The notes under the pieces were generated by a model. That model saw only the letters and a program-made list of their open reading frames with translations. It was not told where the DNA came from and ran no database searches. The translations under genes were made by a program, and so were the position numbers. Shown in pieces: positions 45,515-54,179 of a DNA stretch of 64,000 nt; position 1 is the stretch's first letter, and each line of letters starts with the position of its first letter. This DNA is from Cellvibrionaceae bacterium. GTDB lineage: Bacteria > Pseudomonadota > Gammaproteobacteria > Pseudomonadales > Cellvibrionaceae. The DNA lies in NCBI GenBank assembly GCA_025800365.1, contig JAOXRT010000148.1:62001-126000 (forward strand), given 5' to 3'.

Positions 45515-46003
45515 TTAACGGCGCAAGAACTGCCAAACATTGAACAGGGCTAGGCCAATAAAGGCGACTAAAACCCAGCCAGGCATACTTAGGCCGAATA
45601 GGCTCCACATTACCTCACCGCAGTTGCCGTCACCCATTAGCAGGATCTCTAAGGCTTCCATAAAGGGAAAGGTTTCAAACATATAGCTTAGGCCCGGTCC
45701 GCAAGACGGTAGCTGATCGGGCGGTAAACCTTGTAGGTACAAATGACGGCCAGAGAAACCGCTACCGGCAATGGCCATGAGGAAGCCACCAACAGCATAA
45801 AGTTTACGGCCTGTACCGGCGGGATTATGGATAAACGCGGCAAGGGCGAACAGGCCAACCGCCACGACAAAGATACGTTGAGTAATGCAAAGAGGGCATG
45901 GTGCTAGGCCCATTATTTCTTGAAAGCCTAAAGCAATTAAGATCAGCGCAACACAGCCGATAAAGATTATTAGGTTGGTCATGCGAGGATTGGGTAGTGG
46001 CAT
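45515..46003 (-). CDS. dsbB: Disulfide bond formation protein B
   Basis: DsbB reoxidises DsbA and passes electrons to quinones. The 162-residue protein has four membrane segments, the first cysteine pair Cys36/Cys39 in APCPLC, and a second periplasmic pair in LPSCGPG and GDGNCGEV. The start at ATG 46003 is chosen; more distant in-frame starts add a non-membrane N-terminus. Some dsbB copies are partners of dedicated DsbA paralogues, and no dsbA is near here. lrgA follows downstream. Confidence 0.93.
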   Translation of the reverse strand: MPLPNPRMTNLIIFIGCVALILIALGFQEIMGLAPCPLCITQRIFVVAVGLFALAAFIHNPAGTGRKLYAVGGFLMAIAGSGFSGRHLYLQGLPPDQLPSCGPGLSYMFETFPFMEALEILLMGDGNCGEVMWSLFGLSMPGWVLVAFIGLALFNVWQFLRR

Positions 46004-46139
46004 GTCTGCGAAATCCCGAAGTTTGACTAAAATTACAGGCAAGGGCCCATATCCAAAGGGCCGCCAGTTTACCATATATAGGGCAGCTGTTTGGACCTAA
46101 GTGCCACAGAGCAGTTCCCCGGCGTAATTTGAGGATTAT

Positions 46140-46586
46140 ATGAACATCTTATTTGCTGGCCTGGCCAAAAAAGCAGCAGCCGCGTTCCTGGCAATCACTA
46201 TGGCAATGTTGCTAGCTGTATCGACGGCAGTAGCCCAGGATGAGGAAGCTATCGGCCCGGCTGGGCCTTTCTATGTGCCCCTACAGCCGGCTTTTGTGCT
46301 CAACTATGGTGGCCAAGGGCGGCTAAAGTATTTGCGTGCGGAAATCTCTGTGAGGGTTGATTCCATCCATGTAGCCAACTCTGTACGCCATCATCTGCCT
46401 TATATTCGCAACAATATAGTGATGTTATTTAGTCGCCAAACCGAGGAGGCGATCAATAGTTTGGATGGTCGCGAGACAATGCGTAAAAAGGCGCTGGAAG
46501 AGGTGCGCCGTATCTTGTTACAAGAAGATAAAACCAAAAAAGGCGTAGAAGATTTGTTCTTTACTAATTTTGTAGTCCAAAAATAG
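46140..46586 (+). CDS. FliL-like protein, solitary
   Basis: The 148-residue protein has a hydrophobic N-terminal segment (about 8-32, ending near AVAQ), and a periplasmic domain resembling FliL of the flagellar basal body: FYVPLQPAFVLNYGG (about 45-59), YLRAEISVRV and HHLPYIRNNIVMLFSRQT. No flagellar genes are adjacent, as is usual for this Pseudomonas-type solitary FliL-like group. The role is uncertain; a motor or membrane-stabilising function is possible. A tandem repeat begins over the stop codon. Confidence 0.8.
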   Translation: MNILFAGLAKKAAAAFLAITMAMLLAVSTAVAQDEEAIGPAGPFYVPLQPAFVLNYGGQGRLKYLRAEISVRVDSIHVANSVRHHLPYIRNNIVMLFSRQTEEAINSLDGRETMRKKALEEVRRILLQEDKTKKGVEDLFFTNFVVQK

Positions 46587-46640
46587 AGAGTTCAGAAATA
46601 GAGAGTTCAGAAATAAAGGGCTAAAAAATAAAGAGCCTAG
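46581..46640. repeat. Four degenerate 15-bp tandem repeats
   Basis: Units 46581-46595 and 46596-46610 are identical (AAATAGAGAGTTCAG). Units 46611-46625 and 46626-46640 are related (AAATAAAGGGCTAAA and AAATAAAGAGCCTAG). The first unit contains the FliL stop codon TAG, so the array extends the 3' end of that gene into the gap before acpH. Confidence 0.85.
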
Positions 46641-46652
46641 AAAGAATTCTCC

Positions 46653-47309
46653 TTACAACGGTTGCCACTGTTGATAGTGGTAACCATGGCTAGCTAGCCT
46701 AGCCCCAGTCCAGTTTTTAATTTCTCTAAAACAATGCTCAAAGAGCTGCTCCATCTCTGAATAAATGGACATCCATTGATCGAAAGCGCCAGTCATTAGC
46801 TTAGGGCGGCTTAACCGTTGTGCGACTCGATCTAGTGCGATCTCAATTGTCTCTTTGTCTTGGTAAATCTCAAACAGCTTCGCTTCAATACAGCGTTGGC
46901 TAAAGCGCTTAAAACTCTCGGGTGCCAATTGGCAGTTGCTCATCTTAGGATAAAGCGCAGCGGAAAATTCAGCTAAGCTGGTTTTGCTATGTAGTGACCA
47001 ATGCTTAGCCAGATAATGATCGAAGCAGATGTCCACAATGATCCCCGCAATGCGCCAATACTTTTTATCAAATAGCTTGGCGCAGTTACGAAAGCTTTCA
47101 AGGGAATCGCTATAGGCATCGATAGCACGATGGTGTTGAATGCCAAATCGGATATTGTCGAATTGCAGTAGGGTGGGCTTTTGGATACTGTTTTTTATAG
47201 CGCGATCTTCTTGGCTATAGATAGGGCCTTTGACAAAGTCACCCAGTAATCCGCCCAGCTGAACTTCGGTGTTATCACCAGAAAGAAAAGCGTGGGCGAG
47301 ATAATTCAC
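46653..47309 (-). CDS. acpH: ACP phosphodiesterase AcpH
   Basis: AcpH removes the 4'-phosphopantetheine group from acyl carrier protein. The 218-residue protein has the DUF479 opening MNYLAHAFLSGD, GGLLGDFVKG (about 19-28), the HHRAIDAYSDS segment (about 59-69), and IVDICFDHYLAKHW (about 91-104) with conserved His/Asp metal residues. It follows gshA by 19 nt on the same strand. Confidence 0.9.
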   Translation of the reverse strand: MNYLAHAFLSGDNTEVQLGGLLGDFVKGPIYSQEDRAIKNSIQKPTLLQFDNIRFGIQHHRAIDAYSDSLESFRNCAKLFDKKYWRIAGIIVDICFDHYLAKHWSLHSKTSLAEFSAALYPKMSNCQLAPESFKRFSQRCIEAKLFEIYQDKETIEIALDRVAQRLSRPKLMTGAFDQWMSIYSEMEQLFEHCFREIKNWTGARLASHGYHYQQWQPL

Positions 47310-47328
47310 TGTTGGTTTTGATCTTTAG

Positions 47329-48915
47329 CTATTCGAAAGGTTTATACTGGGCGTAGAAATTAGCCAAGTAGCTTTCAAAATCGATGTCTTCTTCCGCTTC
47401 AATTTTCTTTTGATCCGCTAAAGAATTAACAGCCAATGTTTCATAGCGATCTAGATCATTGCCGCTTAGGGGGTTGTTTAAGAAACTTTGCTGGTGTTGC
47501 TCTGCAAGGTCCATGGCAACACGGAAAAAGGTTTTATCTTCATCCTTCATGGTTTGCAATAGCTTGCCAGACGGTGTGAGCGCAGGATCTTTTACGACGG
47601 CCAGTTGCTCTTTTAGAGCTTGGCTGTGGCCTTCTATTTTATAAGCACTATCGAGCAGTTCAGCAATAGGCTGCATTTGTTCAATAAGCTCGCTGCCCCA
47701 TTCGCTAATGCTCTTGTCGCCTTCTGCGGTCTGTAGCTTCATTTCTGGATCACGGCCGCGATAAACCGTAAGTTTTTGGTTTTCCTGCATGCGTTGATAT
47801 TCAGCGCAATCAGTTTTCGGGCTGTCTTTTAGCAAGCAGAACAGTAAGAAAGTATCGAGGAAATGAATTTGTTCTTGGGTAATGCCAATCGGCGAATATG
47901 GGTTTACGTCTAAACAGCGAACCTCGATATATTCTACACCACGCTGGTGCAGTGCACTCAGGGCCGTTTCACCTGATCTTGCGGTGCGTTTAGGACGAAT
48001 AGTGCTGTAAAACTCATTTTCAATTTGCAGCAAGCTAGAGTTTAACTGCTGGTAGTCACCACTTTCATCAACCGTGCCAATCTTGTTGTATGGCTCATAG
48101 GGCGTGTTGATCGCCTCAGTCAAAGTGTGCAAGTAATTTTCCAATTCGTTGTAACAAACCAATAGGGACTTTTGAGCATTACTTTGATAGCCGAGATCAC
48201 CCATGCGTAACGATGTCGCAAATGGCGCGTGTAAACTATGATCGTCTTTGCCAAAGGCCTGCAAGTTATGCGGCTGATCTTTGACAAAGCTGCGACACAC
48301 TGCTGGCGATGCACCAAACAAATACAGTAGTAGCCAAAAATATCGGCGGAAGTTTCGAATCAAGTCAAAATAGCGTTCGGTTTTGTACTGCTGTAAATCT
48401 AAACTGCTATTTTCTTGAGTATGCAGCATCGCCCAGAAGGCGCTTGGCAAAGAAAAGTTATAGTGAATGCCAGCGATGGTTTGCATCTTGCGACCATATC
48501 GATGACCTAAACCATAACGGTAATAGGTTTTCATGCGGCCGACATTAGAATTACCATAGCGTGCTACAGGCACTTCCTCATTGCTACCAAGCATACAAGG
48601 CATGCTAGTCGCCCAAAGTAATTCATCTTGAATTTGTTGTGCGGTAAAACGGTGTTGCTGCTCAAGCTGCTTGAGAACTTCGTCCAAACGATGAGAGGGC
48701 GCAGTAATAAACTCCAGCAGGGCCTCACTAAAATCTGTGGTGATCTGTGGGTGAGTAAGCGCAGAGCCTAAAGCCTCTGGGTGTGCTTGCTGAGATAAAT
48801 TGCCATCTGGCTGAATGCGTAAGCTCTCTTTTTCGATACCCCTAAGGATGCCGGTAATCAGTGGTCGATTGGCCTTATCGTTTAAGGCTTCAAGTAGGGT
48901 ACTATCTAAACTCAC
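47329..48915 (-). CDS. gshA: Glutamate-cysteine ligase
   Basis: GshA makes gamma-glutamylcysteine, the first step of glutathione synthesis. The 528-residue protein matches the E. coli-type enzyme (518 aa): GILRGIEKESLRI (about 22-34), TDFSEALLEFIT (about 60-71), and VEYIEVRCLDVNPYSPIGI (about 327-345). gshB is not in the window. It is in the order small unknown gene-gshA-acpH. Confidence 0.95.
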   Translation of the reverse strand: MSLDSTLLEALNDKANRPLITGILRGIEKESLRIQPDGNLSQQAHPEALGSALTHPQITTDFSEALLEFITAPSHRLDEVLKQLEQQHRFTAQQIQDELLWATSMPCMLGSNEEVPVARYGNSNVGRMKTYYRYGLGHRYGRKMQTIAGIHYNFSLPSAFWAMLHTQENSSLDLQQYKTERYFDLIRNFRRYFWLLLYLFGASPAVCRSFVKDQPHNLQAFGKDDHSLHAPFATSLRMGDLGYQSNAQKSLLVCYNELENYLHTLTEAINTPYEPYNKIGTVDESGDYQQLNSSLLQIENEFYSTIRPKRTARSGETALSALHQRGVEYIEVRCLDVNPYSPIGITQEQIHFLDTFLLFCLLKDSPKTDCAEYQRMQENQKLTVYRGRDPEMKLQTAEGDKSISEWGSELIEQMQPIAELLDSAYKIEGHSQALKEQLAVVKDPALTPSGKLLQTMKDEDKTFFRVAMDLAEQHQQSFLNNPLSGNDLDRYETLAVNSLADQKKIEAEEDIDFESYLANFYAQYKPFE

Positions 48916-48956
48916 GGTACAACCTCAAGGTAAATTTCTTGCGAGCGCAGCGGATA

Positions 48957-49301
48957 CTATTGATCGTTGCTGGCCATCTCATCAGCGTTGTTTTCGGCGT
49001 TGCTTTCTTCCCCTTCTTCTGGGGCGCCGCTCTGTGCTTCAATTTGTTCTTCGGGCAGCTCAATCTTAGGCTCGGGAAGACTATCAGGGTCTAAGATAGG
49101 GTGACGTTTTTCGCTTAATTGGCAGTCGACGATGCTGATGCGCTGGGTGTAGTCCTTGGAATTGACTTCAACCATTTGATTCAAAGCTTCATCTCGATGC
49201 GGGCTGCGATAGAGCACGCTGGCATCGCGGCCATCAACCCATTCTTTTTGTTTGCTTAAAAAGTAACCGTCCTGGTTTTGAAGGATAAAAACTTGGCTCA
49301 T
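48957..49301 (-). CDS. Small acidic protein upstream of gshA, unknown
   Basis: The 114-residue protein has a compact N-terminal part (about 1-65) with FILQNQDGYFLSKQKEWVDG and HRDEALNQMVEVNSKD, and a strongly acidic, probably disordered tail (about 75-114). There is no signal peptide. I cannot name a family. Its position 41 nt before gshA in the same direction suggests co-transcription with gshA and acpH. Confidence 0.65.
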   Translation of the reverse strand: MSQVFILQNQDGYFLSKQKEWVDGRDASVLYRSPHRDEALNQMVEVNSKDYTQRISIVDCQLSEKRHPILDPDSLPEPKIELPEEQIEAQSGAPEEGEESNAENNADEMASNDQ

Positions 49302-49500
49302 TGCTGTTTCTCATTTGCCATATATACAGCCCTATAGATAAGGGCAGTGTAGCGATTATCAAGTATAGGCTCTAGTGCTGCGTAGGGATTTCATCGTGCA
49401 TATTTGTGATCTGTCGCTTGCGAATGCGCAGTGGGCGGCGCTTTCAATCTGTTGCTGGATATGTTTAGGTAGTTATAAGTAATAATAAAAGACTCTTTAT

Positions 49501-51051
49501 ATGTACTCTCGCAGCGCTCGAAAAGCCGCTTTTTCACCTGTTTCCCACCCCTTTATCTGTTTTGCCCTATTTATTGTCAGTTTGCTCTTTCATGCTCGTG
49601 TCGCCGCCAGTGTTGATGAACAAATTAATACTGCCTTGGCGCCCATGGCGGATGGCCTTGCGGCCATAGTGTTCTACGCTGTGCCAATAGCTGGGGTGGA
49701 ATTGCCGCTAATTGTGGTATGGCTGGTATTGGCAGCGCTGCTTTTTACTTTGTATCTTGGCTTTATTAATGCGCGGGGCTTTACCTTGGCGTGGCGATTG
49801 GCCTTTGGGCAATATGCAGATCCCAAAAGCCCTGGTGATATCTCGCCCTTTAAGGCCGTGGCCACAGCGGTGTCGGGCACCGTTGGGGTCGGCAACATCG
49901 GTGGGGTGGCTGTCGCTATTATGGCCGGTGGGCCAGGAGCTACCTTCTGGTTAATACTCGCTGGGCTTTTAGGGATGTCGACCAAGCTGGTCGAATGTAC
50001 CTTGGCCGTGAAATATCGCTCCTACCATGAGGACGGTACGGTTGCGGGTGGCCCGATGTACTACCTGAATAGAGGGCTGGCTAAGCGTGGTTGGCATAAG
50101 CTAGGGCGCTCCTTGGGTGCCTTTTATGCGGTTGCCATTGTTATCGGCTGCATGGGCATCGGTAACATGTTCCAGTCCAATCAGGCTTATGTGCAGTTTG
50201 TTAATGTCAGCGGTGGTGAGGCTAGCTGGTTTGCTGATCGGGCCTGGTTGTTTGGCTTGCTGTTAGCGGCTATTGTCGCGGCCGTTATTATTGGCGGTAT
50301 TCAGTCCATCGCAAAGGTAACTGGAAAGTTAGTGCCTTTTATGGCGGTGCTTTACACGGTTTCCTGTGTATTAATCCTCGCCTACCATGCTGATAGAGTT
50401 TTGCCGGCATTTGTTTTAATTTTTGAAGGTGCCTTTAGTCCGGAAGGTATTTCTGGCGGCATGCTGGGTGTAATGATTATCGGTTTTCAGCGTGCTTTGT
50501 TTTCGAACGAGGCGGGCTTGGGATCGGCCTCAATCGCCCATGCTGCTGTAAAAACCAATCACCCAGCCTCAGAGGGTTTGGTTTCTTTGCTTGAGCCTTT
50601 TATCGATACCGTTGTTATTTGTACGCTGTCTTCTTTGGTTATTATTACAACCGTTTATGGTTCGCCTTTAATGGATTCGGGCTTAGAGGGCGTGGCTCTT
50701 ACCTCGGCGGCTTTTGAATCTACAGTATCTTGGTCGCCTTATCCTTTGGCTATTGCGGCTTTACTATTTGCCTTTTCTACGATGATTTCTTGGGCCTACT
50801 ACGGCCGCCAAGCCTGGCAGTATTTGGTGGGTGATAAGCCCGTGCTCGTTCAGTTTTTCAATTTGGTTTTCTGTGGCTTTGTTGCTTTGGGTTGTGTGAT
50901 GCAATTGGAAGCAGTGCTGAAGTTTTCAGATGCTTTGGTATTCTTAATTGCCGTGCCTAATATTATTGGCCTGCTAATTATGTTGCCTGAGGTTAAAGCT
51001 GAATTAGCACGTTATTTAAAAGCGATAAAAAATGGCGAGATAGAACGCTGA
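49501..51051 (+). CDS. Alanine/glycine:cation symporter (AGCS family)
   Basis: The 516-residue inner-membrane protein has about eleven hydrophobic segments. Diagnostic stretches are ATAVSGTVGVGNIGGVAVAI (about 121-140), GPMYYLNRGL (about 184-193), and RALFSNEAGLGSASIAHAAVKT (in part, about 331-345). AGCS members import alanine or glycine with Na+ or H+. The N-terminal hydrophobic segment (about 18-38) precedes the family core. It converges with the small membrane protein gene. Confidence 0.94.
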   Translation: MYSRSARKAAFSPVSHPFICFALFIVSLLFHARVAASVDEQINTALAPMADGLAAIVFYAVPIAGVELPLIVVWLVLAALLFTLYLGFINARGFTLAWRLAFGQYADPKSPGDISPFKAVATAVSGTVGVGNIGGVAVAIMAGGPGATFWLILAGLLGMSTKLVECTLAVKYRSYHEDGTVAGGPMYYLNRGLAKRGWHKLGRSLGAFYAVAIVIGCMGIGNMFQSNQAYVQFVNVSGGEASWFADRAWLFGLLLAAIVAAVIIGGIQSIAKVTGKLVPFMAVLYTVSCVLILAYHADRVLPAFVLIFEGAFSPEGISGGMLGVMIIGFQRALFSNEAGLGSASIAHAAVKTNHPASEGLVSLLEPFIDTVVICTLSSLVIITTVYGSPLMDSGLEGVALTSAAFESTVSWSPYPLAIAALLFAFSTMISWAYYGRQAWQYLVGDKPVLVQFFNLVFCGFVALGCVMQLEAVLKFSDALVFLIAVPNIIGLLIMLPEVKAELARYLKAIKNGEIER

Positions 51052-51061
51052 ATGTTTGCGA

Positions 51062-51490
51062 TTATTCATCAAGAGCTTGGCCGAAGCCAAGCCTTAGAAA
51101 AATAGCATTTAGCGATAAAACTAAGGCAACAGCAAACATGGAAAATAATCCAAGTTTGCTGATCGGGCGATTTAAGTCTGTTGCAAAAGATTCATTGAAA
51201 AAGCCATAGCTTATAAAAACAAAGCTCAAAAAGCTCAGGCCTGAAGCGATTATTATAAGCGGGAATATTGGTTTCCAAACCGCTGTAATAGAAGCAAATG
51301 CTAAATGGAAGCAAGCCAGCAAAAGCGTATAGATATGTGCTGACCGAAAGAGCATGCGCGGGCCGTCAGGCATATCCTGCAGGGCATTATGGGCCTGCAT
51401 CATATACACACCTTCCCCCAAAAACAGCAAAATTCCAATGCTGCCAACTAAACAATGTAGTACTAACAAGGTTTGGGGAAGTGTTTTCAA
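51062..51490 (-). CDS. Four-helix membrane protein, unknown
   Basis: The 142-residue product has four hydrophobic segments (about 4-25, 48-68, 72-95 and 113-133) and short loops, and no family I recognise. The frame is open further upstream to a GTG at 51529, but that would place the N-terminus in a terminator hairpin. I therefore favour TTG at 51490, which begins with MKTLPQTL and has GAGG six nt upstream. It converges with the AGCS gene, 10 nt away. Confidence 0.6.
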   Translation of the reverse strand: MKTLPQTLLVLHCLVGSIGILLFLGEGVYMMQAHNALQDMPDGPRMLFRSAHIYTLLLACFHLAFASITAVWKPIFPLIIIASGLSFLSFVFISYGFFNESFATDLNRPISKLGLFSMFAVALVLSLNAIFLRLGFGQALDE

Positions 51491-51509
51491 AGCGATCCTC
51501 GCATACAAA

Positions 51510-51534
51510 AATAGGTGGCCCTTGGCCACCTATT
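51510..51534 (-). terminator. Terminator after the class II aldolase gene
   Basis: AATAGGTGGCC (51510-51520) and GGCCACCTATT (51524-51534) pair perfectly around a 3-nt loop. Read on the minus strand, the hairpin is followed by a T-run, so it terminates the aldolase transcript. Confidence 0.85.
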
Positions 51535-51575
51535 ATAAGTGCTGATTGTAAGCTCAGCTAGATAAGGAGATTGCC

Positions 51576-52367
51576 TTAATCGAATAGATCAGGCTGCTCT
51601 TTGCTGATGACATCGTAGAGAGGCTTGAAGCTAAACCAGCCGGCTAGTTCACTACCCACGGTGCCGTGAGTTTGTTTGGCATGCTCAGGGCTGATTAGCT
51701 TGGGTGTGCCGGCCGCTTCGGCCATCAATTGTGCCTGGCAGCTGCGCTCCATAGTGATATACCACCAGGCGGCAGACTCAACTGATTGACCTACGGTTAG
51801 TAAGCCGTGGTTCTGTAGGATAATCGCTTTCTTGTCCCCCAAGGCCTGGCCAATTCGCTCGCCTTCATCAAGATCCAAAACTACCCCGGTAAACTCTCCA
51901 AGCAGTGCATGATCTTCGTAAAACGCGCAAGAATCCTGGGTGATCGGATCCAAAAGTCGGCCAAGGCTAGACCAGCTTTTACCGTAAACAGAGTGAGCGT
52001 GCGCAGCGGCTATTACATCTGGGCGTGCGGCATGTACTCTTGAATGAATAGTGAAAGCGGCACCGTTGAGCAGGCCCTCACCTTCAACTACATTGCCTTC
52101 GTGATCCACCAACAAGAGATCGGAAACTTTCATTTGCTTGAAAGATACACCCATAGGGTTTACCCAAAAGTGATCTAAGCGCTCTGGGTCGCGTACGGTA
52201 ATATGGCCAGCTACGCCTTCGTCAAAGCCAAAGCGGCCGAAGAGACGAAAAGCTGCTGCCAATTTTTGCTTACGCTGAAGGCGCTCTTCTTCAACTGGTA
52301 GGGCATCAGAACCAGGAATACCCATACCATCATTATTCATCACGATGTCGTTAACTTGATTATTCAT
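51576..52367 (-). CDS. Class II aldolase/adducin family protein
   Basis: The 263-residue protein has the family core: DEGVAGHITVRDPE (about 49-62), the metal-binding AHAHSVYGKSW (about 122-132) and QNHGLLTVG (about 185-193), with His residues for Zn binding. The family includes fuculose-phosphate aldolase, ribulose-phosphate epimerase and decarboxylase-like enzymes, and the non-sugar adducin-type form seen here often has no defined substrate. The gene is divergent from the amidase gene with about 206 nt between. Confidence 0.88.
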   Translation of the reverse strand: MNNQVNDIVMNNDGMGIPGSDALPVEEERLQRKQKLAAAFRLFGRFGFDEGVAGHITVRDPERLDHFWVNPMGVSFKQMKVSDLLLVDHEGNVVEGEGLLNGAAFTIHSRVHAARPDVIAAAHAHSVYGKSWSSLGRLLDPITQDSCAFYEDHALLGEFTGVVLDLDEGERIGQALGDKKAIILQNHGLLTVGQSVESAAWWYITMERSCQAQLMAEAAGTPKLISPEHAKQTHGTVGSELAGWFSFKPLYDVISKEQPDLFD

Positions 52368-52573
52368 AGTCTTTTATCTCTTGTTATGTTCTTAGCGCTC
52401 AGCGCCTACGATCTATGGTTGTTTCAATATGGTTGGCCTAATAATTACCAGTATCTACATTAAGCATCAAAAAAGCTGTCATCCAGGCGACAAAATCATC
52501 ATTAGTGATGACGCCACAGAGTAAGCTTTCTTCTAGGCTATGGCTATCTAGACAAGAATAAGAAGAGGAAACC

Positions 52574-53998
52574 ATGAAAAAGACAATCGCAATTGCCTTG
52601 GCTACGGCTGTTATTGCTGGCTGTGACTCAATGCCGGGGCAATCTTCAAGCTCTGAGGCAGAGCGAGCCATAGCGGCTGCAGAACAACAGCAAGCGCTGA
52701 ACTCAATGCTCTATGTGGATGCCAAGCAGCTAAGAGAAGCAGCCAGGCAGCAAGATTTACTGAGTAAAGAAGAGCGTAGTGCTATGCCCTTGTGGGGCAT
52801 GACGCTGGTGGTTAAAGACAATATCCATGTTGCCGGAATGCCCAATACGGCGGGTACTGAAGCTTTGAAGGATTTTGTGCCCAGCGAAGATGCTGGGGTG
52901 GTGAAGCGTTTGCGAGATGCTGGGGCCTTGATTGTCGGTAAGAGTAATCTGCACGAGTTGGCGTATGGCATAACCAGCAACAACTATTTTACCGGAGCGG
53001 TACAGAACCCCGTTAAGCCTGAATACTTTGCTGGGGGTAGTAGTGGTGGTACGGCGGCGGCTATTGCCGGTGGAATTGTTAGGGCAGGCCTTGGCACTGA
53101 TACCGGAGGCTCAACACGTATTCCAGCAGCCTTGACCGGCATCGTTGGCTTTCGCCCGTCATTAGGGCGTTACCCTGCTGATGGTTTGACCATGATTTCC
53201 AATACCCGTGATACTGCCGGGCCCATGGCCATCGATGTGGCGACAGTGGCGCTATTAGATGCCGTCTTGGCAGCTGAGGGCTCTACGCAACTGGCCGATC
53301 TCAGTTCACAGCCAATTAGATTGGGGGTGGCTCGAGACTATTTCTATCAAAACTTAGAGCCCGAGGTAGAGGCTGGCATCGACAAGGCGCTGGCCTTATT
53401 AGAGCAAGCGAATATTAGTTTGGTAGAAATATCAGCGAATCAATTAGCCGAGTTAAATCATCAGGTTAGCTTCCCTGTGGTGCTGCACGAAACCGCACAA
53501 TTGTTGCCGAAGTATCTTCGTGATCATGAAATTTCTAGTTCGGTTGAGGAGCTTGTTGAATCAATTAAAAGCCCAGATGTGAAGCAAGTGGTAGGGCAGG
53601 CATTGGCAGGTGCTATCAGTGAGGAGCAATATCAACAGGCCATCGAGCTGCATCGACCGGCCCTGCAAGCTTATTATCAACAGCTTTTTGATAACAATAA
53701 CATTGACGCCTTAATCTTCCCAACCACAGCTTTGACGGCTCGCCCCATAAAAGGCAGTGAAGAAACCGTTACGGCAAAGGAGGATGGTAGCGGCGCCTTG
53801 TTGGCAACTTTCCCTAGCTACATTCAAAACACAGACCCAGCTAGTAATGTAGGCAGCCCCGGTATTTCTATTCCTGCAGGAGTTTCGGCTCTAGGTTTGC
53901 CTATGGCTGTTGAGCTTGACGGCCCCATTGGTAGTGACCGCAAATTATTAGCGATTGCGGCTCGTGTCGAGCAAATCTTAAAGCCCCTAAACCGCTAA
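52574..53998 (+). CDS. Amidase-signature family hydrolase, lipoprotein
   Basis: The 474-residue protein has a lipobox IAGC (Cys17) and a full amidase-signature fold: Lys81 in VVKDN, the Gly/Ser-rich FAGGSSGGTAAAIAGG (152-167), and nucleophile Ser180 in DTGGS. The family cleaves C-N bonds of amides, including acyl-amino-acid and peptide amides. Lipid anchoring points to a periplasmic or outer-membrane site, unusual for a family that is often cytoplasmic. Asp18 follows the lipid Cys, which may hold it in the inner membrane. It precedes the TonB receptor gene on the same strand. Confidence 0.9.
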   Translation: MKKTIAIALATAVIAGCDSMPGQSSSSEAERAIAAAEQQQALNSMLYVDAKQLREAARQQDLLSKEERSAMPLWGMTLVVKDNIHVAGMPNTAGTEALKDFVPSEDAGVVKRLRDAGALIVGKSNLHELAYGITSNNYFTGAVQNPVKPEYFAGGSSGGTAAAIAGGIVRAGLGTDTGGSTRIPAALTGIVGFRPSLGRYPADGLTMISNTRDTAGPMAIDVATVALLDAVLAAEGSTQLADLSSQPIRLGVARDYFYQNLEPEVEAGIDKALALLEQANISLVEISANQLAELNHQVSFPVVLHETAQLLPKYLRDHEISSSVEELVESIKSPDVKQVVGQALAGAISEEQYQQAIELHRPALQAYYQQLFDNNNIDALIFPTTALTARPIKGSEETVTAKEDGSGALLATFPSYIQNTDPASNVGSPGISIPAGVSALGLPMAVELDGPIGSDRKLLAIAARVEQILKPLNR

Positions 53999-54179
53999 TT
54001 TGCCATAGAGAAATGGCGCATCCCCCTTCAGCTGCTAGCATCAAATAGCAGGCAGAGTGTTTTATTCAAATTATTTTGGAGGGGGTTTTGCCAAGCGGTG
54101 TTATTGACACTAGGACGGCCGACGATTCAGCAAAGAGCTGTCAACAATAATGATAAATCGAGATGATGAGGACAACATA

